In this document: positions 56,870 through 64,000 of the stretch, one piece after another | Position numbering within the stretch: position 1 is the first letter of the stretch | How the letters are laid out: each line of letters begins with the position of its first letter | Origin: Oscillospiraceae bacterium | Lineage (GTDB): Bacteria > Bacillota > Clostridia > Oscillospirales > Oscillospiraceae | Reading direction: 5' to 3' | Assembly: GCA_902787755.1 (NCBI GenBank) | Contig: CADAHL010000001.1 | Location: 1 to 64,000 of the forward strand | Length of the DNA stretch: 64,000 nt | Position numbers and translations under genes: made by a program | Notes under the pieces: model-generated | Database searches by the model: none | Told to the model about the DNA's origin: nothing | What the model saw: only the letters and a program-made list of their open reading frames with translations

Positions 56870-57751
56870 TCAGGAGGACTCTTCTCCCTCGGCCTTGGGT
56901 ACGGGGATGAACAACAGATTCAGATCGGTGGGACCTTCCACACCGGGGACCTGAGAATCGAAGCTGTATTGCCAATATTGAAACCCGTAGTAGAAATCGG
57001 GATAGTCTCCAGGTACCGCCACCCAGAACTCATAGTCGGTCAGGCGCGAGAGATCGAAGCCATAATAACCCAGGTACCGGTTAAAATAGACGCAGGGCCG
57101 ATACCCGGCGCGGCGGATCGTCTCGCAGAAGGCGACAGCGCAGTCGTTCAGCGTCTCTTGAGGCAGCCCGGAGGTACGTACGCCGGCTTCGTCGATCTTT
57201 TCCCAGTCGAATACAATGGGAAGCTCAAGCTGTGCGCCATTCAGATGTTCAAGGACAAACTCGGCTTCCTCCATGGCCTCCTGCATATTGACAGCCTGGG
57301 AGAAGAAGTAGATCCCCACGTCAAGCCCGGCTCTGTGCGCCCGGGTCAGATTCTGCTCAAAAAAGGGATCCACAAAGAGCCCGCCCTCGGTATATCCCCG
57401 ATAACCCAGACGGATCATGGCAAAGTCGAGGGTTTCGGAGGCCAGAGTCCAGTCGACCTCGTGCTGGTGCTCGGAAACATCGATCCCTTTGAGAACGGTA
57501 TAATCCTCTCCACGATATACCGGCTCGCCGTTGATCTGAAGAAAATCTTCCTGTTTCAGATCGTTGACCGGGACTCCCTCCAGAGGCGTCATCCAAACCA
57601 TCCCAAAGCCGTCGTTGATATAAACCTGTCCGGCGTGGGGATCCACAGGCTCCGGGCGGAGCAGCCGGACGAGGAGAAGAACGACGCCGGCAAGGACAAG
57701 CAGCAGGCCAATAAGCAGAGCCGCCGGAGATATTTTATTTCTTGTCTTCAT
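56870..57751 (-). CDS. Membrane-anchored GH25 lysozyme-like protein
   Basis: This 293-residue protein has a membrane helix (ALLIGLLLVLAGVVLLLV), a short linker domain and a GH25 domain with GIDVSEHQHEVDW, FAMIRLGYRGYTEGG, GIYFFSQAVN, LPIVFDWE and FWVAVPG. The conserved Asp and Glu of GH25 are present, so muramidase activity is likely. ATG 57751 follows GGGAGAAC. It lies between the SASP gene and the tRNA pair. A larger GH25 protein with extra domains is at 38866. Confidence 0.88.
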   Translation of the reverse strand: MKTRNKISPAALLIGLLLVLAGVVLLLVRLLRPEPVDPHAGQVYINDGFGMVWMTPLEGVPVNDLKQEDFLQINGEPVYRGEDYTVLKGIDVSEHQHEVDWTLASETLDFAMIRLGYRGYTEGGLFVDPFFEQNLTRAHRAGLDVGIYFFSQAVNMQEAMEEAEFVLEHLNGAQLELPIVFDWEKIDEAGVRTSGLPQETLNDCAVAFCETIRRAGYRPCVYFNRYLGYYGFDLSRLTDYEFWVAVPGDYPDFYYGFQYWQYSFDSQVPGVEGPTDLNLLFIPVPKAEGEESS

Positions 57752-57871
57752 AGGTTCTCCCAATGCGATTGTCATAATTCGTCGGATATTGTACCATAAT
57801 TACCGGCGTCTTTCAATTCCCGGGACTATTTTCCTCGCTTTTTTCGCAGCATGGAAATTGCAAAAAAGATG

Positions 57872-57900
57872 TTGACAAACCGACGGGAATTTGCTATTAT
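57872..57900 (+). promoter_or_regulatory. Promoter of tRNA-Thr/tRNA-Tyr pair
   Basis: TTGACA (57872-57877) and TATTAT (57895-57900) are 17 bases apart. Confidence 0.8.
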
Positions 57901-57918
57901 ACTCAGGCCGGTGGAAAT

Positions 57919-57994
57919 GCTGGTGTAGCTCAGTCGGTAGAGCAGCTGATTTGTAATCAGCAGGTCGGGGGTTCGAGTCCGTCCACCAGCTCCA
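57919..57994 (+). tRNA. tRNA-Thr (TGT)
   Basis: Acceptor stem GCTGGTG/CACCAGC, D-loop with TAGCTCAGTCGGTAGAGC, anticodon loop TTTGTAA (anticodon TGT), T-loop GGTTCGAGTCC and encoded CCA make a complete cloverleaf. Confidence 0.96.
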
Positions 57995-58017
57995 ATACTG
58001 AGCGGAAAAGAGAATAT

Positions 58018-58102
58018 GGGGGAATTCCCGAGTGGCCAAAGGGGACAGACTGTAAATCTGCTGGCAATGCCTTCGGTGGTTCGAATCCACCTTCCCCCAC
58101 CA
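58018..58102 (+). tRNA. tRNA-Tyr (GTA)
   Basis: Acceptor stem GGGGGAA/TTCCCCC, anticodon loop CTGTAAA (anticodon GTA), a long variable arm and encoded CCA make a class II tRNA of 85 bases. It follows tRNA-Thr by 23 bases. Confidence 0.95.
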
Positions 58103-58143
58103 AAATGGAGAAAGTGATCAAATTGATTGCTTCCTCCATTTTT
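58103..58143 (+). terminator. Terminator after tRNA-Tyr
   Basis: AAAATGGAG pairs with CTCCATTTT around a 23-base loop, followed by T residues. Confidence 0.75.
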
Positions 58144-58205
58144 CTTTATGTTTTGGGTCCAAAGCCCGTTGTAAGTGCTTCTTACCACATCAATCAAATC
58201 AATCT

Positions 58206-58652
58206 ATAATTGAAGGACAGGATATCTGCGAAACCCAGTGTTATGTTACACAGGAGACGACGCTGTTCCATGACAGCATAGCCGCCAACATTGCGATCGG
58301 TAAACTTGACGCGGGCAGAGAGGAGATCGAACCCGCAGCAAGGAAAGCGTCGATCCATGAGTTTATTCAAAGCCTGCCCCGGGGCTACGACACACCGGTG
58401 GGCGAGATGGGGGACACGCTTTCCGGCGGGGAACGGCAGAGAATCGGCCTGGCCAGGGCCTTTCTGCATGACGCGCCGCTGATGCTGCTGGATGAGCCCA
58501 CGTCCAATCTGGATTCCCTGAACGAAGGGATCATCCTTCGGTCCCTGCGGGAATCCTCCCGGGATAAGACGATCGTCCTGGTCTCGCACCGGGATTCCAC
58601 CATGAATATCGCCGATACTGTCTTTGAGATGAAAACGGCCAGAGATTCCTGA
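58206..58652 (+). pseudogene. 5'-truncated ABC exporter ATPase fragment
   Basis: The last ~145 codons of an ABC exporter ATP-binding domain are present: the Q-loop region CYVTQETTLFHDSIAANIAIGK, FIQSLPRGYDTPVGEMGDTL, the signature LSGGERQRIGLARA, Walker B LMLLDEPTSNLD and the switch region VLVSHRDSTMNIADTVFEMK. Walker A and the whole membrane domain are missing, and the frame dissolves upstream near 58200, about 100 bases after tRNA-Tyr. It is the remnant of a deletion or integration event next to the tRNA. A hairpin with TTTTT (58671-58714) follows. Confidence 0.8.
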
Positions 58653-58670
58653 TCCGAAGCATGGAACCGG

Positions 58671-58714
58671 AAGCGGGTCCCGACTGCGCAGCAGTCCCGG
58701 GGCCCGTTTTTCAT
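58671..58714 (+). terminator. Terminator after ABC exporter remnant
   Basis: CGGGTCCCGACTGC and its partner CAGTCCCGGGGCCCG form a GC-rich imperfect stem followed by TTTTT. Confidence 0.75.
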
Positions 58715-58848
58715 CGGCAAAATGGAAAGCCTTTATTGACATTGATACCGGCGATTTCTATAATGAATCGTGTATCGGAACGGCGTTTCGGCCATAGACG
58801 GGGGAACCGGGCACAGAGCTTTTTATCATGACGGAATGAGGCGGGGAT

Positions 58849-60483
58849 ATGAAAAACGGGCCGTACCCTTATTACGAGATCGCAGATATCCATACCCTGC
58901 GGGACCTGATCGACTACGGCAAAAGCGCCGGAGGGCAGCGCACGGTCTTCTACACCGGGAAAAAGAACGACGTGCCCGTGAGCTTCCTGGAGGCTTCTCA
59001 AAAGATCGAAGCCTTCGGAACCTTTTTGCTGCATCGCGGGCTCTCGGGAGCGCATATCGCGATTCTTGGGGAGAACTCCACCGAATGGTGCCTGAGCTAC
59101 TTCGCCGTTTTAAATTCCGGGAACGTGGCGGTACCCCTGGATCGGGACTTGCCGGAGGAGGAACTGGCAGAACTGCTGTGTCGCTGCGACTGTACGGCGC
59201 TGATCACTTCCGGAAAATATAAGGCACGGGCGGAGGCGTTCCGTGCTCGGGATGATCTGGGACAGATCGAATATATCAATCTGGAAGACTTCGAATCCTG
59301 TGTGGAGGCCGGACAGGAGCTGATCCGGGACGGCGACCGTTCTTTTGAACAAGTTCAGATCCGGCCCGACACGCTGGCCTGTATCGTCTATACCTCTGGA
59401 ACCTCGGGAAAGAGCAAGGGCGTGATGCTCAGCCATAAAAATCTGGCCAGCGACGCGGCGGCCACCTGCCGCTGCGTGACTGCGCGCAATACCCAGATTT
59501 TCCTCCCTCTGAATCATTGCTTTTCCTGGGCGTCGGCCATGTTCGCCGTGTTCCTGTACACCGTTGACGCCCATATCAGCCCCGACTTGAAACGGATCGT
59601 GAAGGATCTGAACCGAAATCGGCCGCAGAACATCTCCGCCGTCCCGCTGATGGCGGAAATGCTCTACAACAGCGTGTGGAACGCGGCCAGGAAACAGGGG
59701 AGGGAAAAGCAGCTGCGGCGTACCCTTGCCTGGAGCCGGGCGCTGATGGCACTCGGTATAGACCTGCGCAGAACCCTCTTTCGGACGATACGGGAGAGTT
59801 TTGGCGGCGAGCTGGATACGGTGATCTGCGGCGGCGCGGCCCTGGATCCGCAGATCCAGAAGGGACTGTATGATCTCGGTCTGACTGTGATCAACGGTTA
59901 TGGGATCACGGAGTGCTCCCCGGTGGTGGCGGTCAACCGAAATCGGGATTTTCGTTTCGGCAGCGTGGGAAAACCCCTGCCCTGCAACCGGATCCGGATC
60001 GAGGATCCGGATGAGCGGGGCGTTGGGGAGATCCTGGTCGCCGGTTCAAACGTGATGCTGGGTTACTATAAGGACCCGGAGGCTACCGCCGCGGCCTTTG
60101 ACGGGGAGTGGTTCAGAACCGGAGACTACGGATATCTGGATGGGGACGGCTTTCTCTATATCACCGGCAGAAAGAAGAATCTCATCATCCTGTCCAACGG
60201 AGAGAACGTCTCCCCGGAGGAGCTGGAGGAAAAGCTGCGTCGGCTGGAGTATGTCTGTGAGGTCGCGGTTTATGAAGAGGAGCGGGTGATCACGGGAGAG
60301 TTCTTCCTGGATGAACAGAACTGGCCCGACGCCAGAGAACGTCTGGAGGAGGACCTGAGGCAGTGGAATGCGGGGATGCCGTCCTACAAAGCCGTGAAGC
60401 GGATCAAAATCAGAGACGTACCGTTTGAAAAGACGACGACCATGAAAATCAAGCGATATCTGCTCAGCTCCGACCGGAAATAA
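58849..60483 (+). CDS. AMP-dependent acyl-activating ligase (FadD/long-chain acyl-CoA synthetase-like)
   Basis: This 544-residue adenylate-forming enzyme has the AMP motif YTSGTSGKSKGVMLSHKN, GYGITECSPVV, FRTGDYGYLDGDGF and GRKKNLIILSNGENVSPEE, with the catalytic Lys near MKIKRYLL at the C terminus. It activates a fatty or other carboxylic acid as an acyl-adenylate. A 74-residue acyl carrier protein follows 33 bases downstream and a large RND transporter after that, so the acyl group is probably loaded onto the ACP for a product that is exported. GAGGCGGGG precedes the ATG. Confidence 0.93.
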   Translation: MKNGPYPYYEIADIHTLRDLIDYGKSAGGQRTVFYTGKKNDVPVSFLEASQKIEAFGTFLLHRGLSGAHIAILGENSTEWCLSYFAVLNSGNVAVPLDRDLPEEELAELLCRCDCTALITSGKYKARAEAFRARDDLGQIEYINLEDFESCVEAGQELIRDGDRSFEQVQIRPDTLACIVYTSGTSGKSKGVMLSHKNLASDAAATCRCVTARNTQIFLPLNHCFSWASAMFAVFLYTVDAHISPDLKRIVKDLNRNRPQNISAVPLMAEMLYNSVWNAARKQGREKQLRRTLAWSRALMALGIDLRRTLFRTIRESFGGELDTVICGGAALDPQIQKGLYDLGLTVINGYGITECSPVVAVNRNRDFRFGSVGKPLPCNRIRIEDPDERGVGEILVAGSNVMLGYYKDPEATAAAFDGEWFRTGDYGYLDGDGFLYITGRKKNLIILSNGENVSPEELEEKLRRLEYVCEVAVYEEERVITGEFFLDEQNWPDARERLEEDLRQWNAGMPSYKAVKRIKIRDVPFEKTTTMKIKRYLLSSDRK

Positions 60484-60516
60484 GCCGGGGCCGGCAGAGA
60501 GAAAGGGAGAGAAGCA

Positions 60517-60741
60517 ATGTACGAGAAAATCTGCGAAATCATTCTGGATTATGTGGACGAGCCCGAGGGAGGTCTGACGCCAGAAACCCGGTTTATCGAC
60601 GACCTGGCAATGAATTCTCTGGACATTATGACCATGGCCGGCCAGATCGAGGACGAATTCGATCTGACCATTGAAACCAGCGATCTGAACGGTATCGTCA
60701 CGATCCGGGACCTGGTTGACTATCTGGAATCCCGGAGCTGA
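60517..60741 (+). CDS. Acyl carrier protein
   Basis: This 74-residue four-helix carrier has the phosphopantetheine Ser in AMNSLDIMTM. It is too far from the fatty-acid synthesis genes of the chromosome to be the housekeeping AcpP, and it sits between an acyl ligase and an RND transporter. AAAGGGAG precedes the ATG. It likely carries the ligase's acyl group. Confidence 0.92.
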   Translation: MYEKICEIILDYVDEPEGGLTPETRFIDDLAMNSLDIMTMAGQIEDEFDLTIETSDLNGIVTIRDLVDYLESRS

Positions 60742-60796
60742 GGAAAACACAGTCGGGAAGAACCCGGGATATTTAGTAAATTGGTGAAATGAGAGT

Positions 60797-63700
60797 ATGA
60801 AAACCCAGGATGAAACGTTCATGACCAGGCTTGCCCGCTTTATCGTAGATCACAGAAACTGGATCCTTGAGCTGTTTGCAGCAGCGCTGATCTTCTCTGT
60901 GATCGCCTCCGGCTGGGTAAAGGTAGAAAATGATATCACGTTCTATCTGCCCGAGGATGCGGAGGCCCGGCAGGGACTGACCATCATGGAAGAGGAATTC
61001 ATCACCTACGCCACAGCCCAGGTGATGATCCGGGACATCTCCGCCGATCGGGCGCAGGCCTATGCCGATGAAATATCCGGTCTTGAGGGTGTTGCCCTGA
61101 CTCAGTTTTCTGAAACCAGACAGCACTATCGGGACGACAAAGCGCTGATCGACGTGACCTTTACCGATACGGCAGACTCTCCGATCAGCGAGAGCGCCCT
61201 GGATGCGATCAAAGCGCTGCTGCGGGATGAGGATACCACCATCTACAGCGAAGTAGGATTCAGCCTTTCGCGCCTGATTGCCGAGCAGATGCTGGTGGTA
61301 TTGATTTTCGTGGTGATCGTTGTGCTGGCCGTGCTGGTTTTTACGTCCAGCACCTATGCCGAGATCCCCGTGATGGTCTTCACCTTTATGGCCGCGGCGG
61401 TCATCAATATCGGCACCCATTTTCTGCTTGGCACCATATCCTTTGTGTCGAACTCCGTGGGCATCGTATTGCAGCTGGCCCTGTCCGTGGACTATGCGAT
61501 CATTTTCTGCAATCGCTACAAAGAGGAGCATGAGCGGCTGGAGATCTATGACGCGGTGGTTAAGGCCTTGGCGGCCTCTATCCCCGAGATCTCAGCCAGC
61601 AGCCTGACCACTATTGCCGGGCTTACCGCCATGACCCTGATGAAGTTCCGGCTCGGTGCGGATATGGGCCTGACGCTCATCAAGTCCATCGTCTGCAGCC
61701 TGCTGACGGTGTTCCTCTTTATGCCCTGCCTGCTGATGCTGTTCGGCAAGGCTATGGATAAGACCCGGCACAAGCGCTTCGTCCCCAAAATCTCCGCAGT
61801 CGGAAAGCTGGCTTACGCCACACGGCACGTCGTCCCGGTGCTGTTTGTGCTGCTGGTAATCGGCGCGTATCTCGTTTTCGGCCATACCCGCTATGCTTAC
61901 AGCCTGGACATGGTCCCCGCCTTCCGTCAGACCGAGATGGAGGCTGCTCAGGCCGAGATCTCGGAGTCCTTTGGCAGCAGCAACCCGGTGGCGGTACTGG
62001 TTCCCAAGGGGGACTATTCCTCGGAACAGGCCTTCCTCCGGGAACTGGAGACCTGTCCGGAGGTCAGAAGCGTTACGGGCCTGACGAATATCTCCGTTAT
62101 GGACGGCGTGAATCTCGGCGACGAAGTGAACGTATATTCCTTCATGAGAATAGCCGGCGTGGACGAGACGGCTGCACGGGCGCTCTTCGCTTATTACGCC
62201 GCCGAGCAGGGGGATCACCGCACTGTCACAGAGGATATGGACGCGTACCGCGTGGCCCTTCTGGACCTCTTCCTGTTCCTCCACGAACGGCTGGAGGCGG
62301 GGGACGTTGAATTGCCGGAGGATCAGGCCGCGATGGTCAGAGATCTCTACGGCCAGCTGGAGATGGTGCGGGATCAGCTGCAGAGCGAGAACCACAGCCG
62401 GATCCTGCTGGACCTGTATCTGCCGGTGCAGTCCGACGAGACCTTTGCCTTCCTGGATCAGATACACCGAATCGGCGAGCGATATTATGACGGGGATGTG
62501 GTGTTGACCGGCAACAGCGTCAGCGCTCTGGGCTTCCGGGATTCGTTCGCTTCCGACAATGTGGTCGTGGGAATGATGAGCCTTGTGCTGGTCATGCTGA
62601 TCCTGTTCTTCACCTTCCGCTCCTTCGGGATGCCTCTGCTGCTGATCCTGGTCATTCAGGGCAGTATCTGGATGAATTTTGCCATAGCCGCATTGCGGGG
62701 AGACTATGTATTCTTCCTCTGCTATCTGATCGTCAGCGCGATCCAGATGGGCGCGAATATCGACTATGCCATCGTCGTCTCCTCTCGATACCGGGAGTTC
62801 CGGGAGACGATGGACCGTCGGGAGGCGATGATCGAGACGCTGAATCTGGCCTTTCCCACGGTGATCACCTCCGGACTTATGATGGTCTGCTCGGGACTGC
62901 TCATCGGATTCGGCGTATCTCAGTGCATCATCGCGGGCATGGGTTACTATGTGGGAACCGGCACCAGCATCTCGCTGATCCTGATCCTGTTTGCACTGCC
63001 TCAGGTTTTGCTGCTGGGGGACCACTTTGTTTCCGCCACGACGCTGCGGGCCGGACATTCTGCTGTGCTTGGATTTCTGTCGAGAAACAAGCTCCGCTTC
63101 GCGGGAGCCTTCCTGGCCGGCGCTATGCTGTTCGCGTTTGTGTCAGCGCCTCTGGCGGTCCGGGAGGCGGCCGAGCTGCGGGAAGAATCGGACCGGCGGG
63201 TCGCCGATCTGCTTGATAGGACCGGCCGGCTGCGCGAGCTGGCGGAGGAGCTGGAGCGCCGCGGAACGGGGCTGGACGAGCTGAAATTTGACTTTGCCGA
63301 GCAGCTGGTGACCGATGAGATCGGGCAGCAGCAATTGGCGGAAGGGGAACAGACCTACAACGAGTTTAAGGCGCAGTACGACAGCGGACTGGCTGAGTAC
63401 AACGAAGGAGCAGCCCGTCTGGAGGCCGCCCAGGCGCAGTATTATGACGGGGCTTCCCAACTGGCAGAAGCCCAGGCGCAGTATGACGCGGGTCTGGCGG
63501 CGTATCAGGAGGGCCTGGCGCAATACGAGGAGGGTCAGCGGCAGCTGGCTGAGGGTCAGGCCCAATACGATGCCGGAATGGCGGCGTATCAGGAGGGACT
63601 GGCTCAGTACGAGGAAGGACAGCAGCAGCTGGCGGAGGGTCAGGCCCAATACGACGCAGGACTTGCCCAGTATAACCAGGCCAGTGCCGTCATGGACGCC

Positions 63701-64000
63701 GTCGCCCCGCTGTATTACGCGGGACTTGCCCTGCAGAGCAGGGTCAACGAGCTCCAGGCCCAATACGACGACGCTCTTGCCAGTGGAGATCTGGTGGCGG
63801 CCATGGTTCTTCAGGCGGAACTCAGCGCCGCTCAGGCAGCCTTGGAGCGCGGAATCGGCGGAATGAGCATCAGCAGCCTTCTGGCGCAGTACGAGGACGC
63901 TCAGGCGCAGCTCGCGGCTGCACAGCAGGAGCTGGAGGCCGGGAAAGCCGCGCTGGATGAGGGATATGCCCAGGCTGCTGCGGCGGAACAGCAGCTGGCC
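60797..64000 (+). CDS. RND/MMPL-family transporter with heptad-repeat extension, 3' end outside window
   Basis: The frame is open from ATG 60797 to the right edge (over 1,060 residues), so it is 3'-truncated by the window. It has an N-terminal helix, a soluble domain, two blocks of membrane helices (about 155-345 and 580-790) with sterol-sensing/MMPL-like segments (QLALSVDYAIIFCNRYKEE and MGANIDYAIVVSSRYRE), and a second soluble domain between them. After the last helices comes a long coiled region of heptad repeats with 84-base DNA units (63461-63680), as in YhgE/Pip-type proteins. MMPL transporters export lipids or peptidolipids, fitting its ligase and ACP neighbours. The usual start lacks a strong binding site. 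Confidence 0.88.
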   Translation, partial: MKTQDETFMTRLARFIVDHRNWILELFAAALIFSVIASGWVKVENDITFYLPEDAEARQGLTIMEEEFITYATAQVMIRDISADRAQAYADEISGLEGVALTQFSETRQHYRDDKALIDVTFTDTADSPISESALDAIKALLRDEDTTIYSEVGFSLSRLIAEQMLVVLIFVVIVVLAVLVFTSSTYAEIPVMVFTFMAAAVINIGTHFLLGTISFVSNSVGIVLQLALSVDYAIIFCNRYKEEHERLEIYDAVVKALAASIPEISASSLTTIAGLTAMTLMKFRLGADMGLTLIKSIVCSLLTVFLFMPCLLMLFGKAMDKTRHKRFVPKISAVGKLAYATRHVVPVLFVLLVIGAYLVFGHTRYAYSLDMVPAFRQTEMEAAQAEISESFGSSNPVAVLVPKGDYSSEQAFLRELETCPEVRSVTGLTNISVMDGVNLGDEVNVYSFMRIAGVDETAARALFAYYAAEQGDHRTVTEDMDAYRVALLDLFLFLHERLEAGDVELPEDQAAMVRDLYGQLEMVRDQLQSENHSRILLDLYLPVQSDETFAFLDQIHRIGERYYDGDVVLTGNSVSALGFRDSFASDNVVVGMMSLVLVMLILFFTFRSFGMPLLLILVIQGSIWMNFAIAALRGDYVFFLCYLIVSAIQMGANIDYAIVVSSRYREFRETMDRREAMIETLNLAFPTVITSGLMMVCSGLLIGFGVSQCIIAGMGYYVGTGTSISLILILFALPQVLLLGDHFVSATTLRAGHSAVLGFLSRNKLRFAGAFLAGAMLFAFVSAPLAVREAAELREESDRRVADLLDRTGRLRELAEELERRGTGLDELKFDFAEQLVTDEIGQQQLAEGEQTYNEFKAQYDSGLAEYNEGAARLEAAQAQYYDGASQLAEAQAQYDAGLAAYQEGLAQYEEGQRQLAEGQAQYDAGMAAYQEGLAQYEEGQQQLAEGQAQYDAGLAQYNQASAVMDAVAPLYYAGLALQSRVNELQAQYDDALASGDLVAAMVLQAELSAAQAALERGIGGMSISSLLAQYEDAQAQLAAAQQELEAGKAALDEGYAQAAAAEQQLA
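63461..63680 (+). repeat. 84-base tandem direct repeats encoding heptads
   Basis: Near-identical units start at 63461, 63545 and 63629 (84-base spacing). Each encodes four heptads of the type YxxGLAQ, rich in Tyr, Gly, Gln and Ala. Degenerate heptads extend back to about 63330. Confidence 0.88.

Overview
The window looks like a chromosome segment from a spore-forming, GC-rich, anaerobic Clostridia relative, most likely Oscillospirales-like (inference). Support comes from alpha/beta-type SASP and SpoVAD/SpoVAE genes, an alanine T-box, ANTAR-linked type III glutamine synthetase, RNase M5-like and prfC genes, many lipoproteins and GH25 lysozymes, and SigA-type promoters with strong AGGAGG ribosome binding sites.

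Region by region: 1-4340 is the right part of an integrative/mobilizable element with a frameshifted relaxase, three tandem copies of a hairpin-rich element with apparent stem covariation, a small acidic protein and a large serine recombinase. 4356-7805 is a leftward cassette of SRAP protein, YolD-like protein, Y-family polymerase and a LexA-like self-cleaving repressor. 8045-10372 is a lower-GC block of unknown genes. 10391-24795 is mostly housekeeping: an RlmD-like methyltransferase, an ANTAR regulator plus glutamine synthetase III, a DegT aminotransferase, small conserved proteins, tRNA-Gly, a redox operon (TlpA, a CD1871A-type CXXC peptide, a 4Fe-4S membrane protein), YvcK and a hexokinase. 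24899-33049 holds spoVAD-spoVAE, an XRE-TPR regulator, a membrane glycosyltransferase-like protein and potABCD behind a possible attenuator. 33514-47729 carries truA, DUF4914, pcrA, a GH25 lysozyme, prfC, cyclodeaminase, a sirtuin, tmk, a 44-residue Cys/Gly-rich peptide and mltG. 47722-56192 runs U32 peptidase, T-box, alaS, HIT, comEC, holA and an RNase M5-like gene. 56155-58102 has a small membrane protein, a SASP, a second GH25 protein, tRNA-Thr and tRNA-Tyr. 58206-58652 is a 5'-truncated ABC exporter next to tRNA-Tyr. 58849 to the end is an acyl-activating enzyme, an acyl carrier protein and a large RND/MMPL-like transporter that runs off the window.

The most unusual signals are the three tandem structured elements in the mobile element (1554-1931), the ligase-ACP-RND exporter cluster (58849-64000), the hairpin/terminator leader of potA, and the LexA-like/polymerase/SRAP cassette. 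All calls are from reading the sequence only; no database search or folding program was run.
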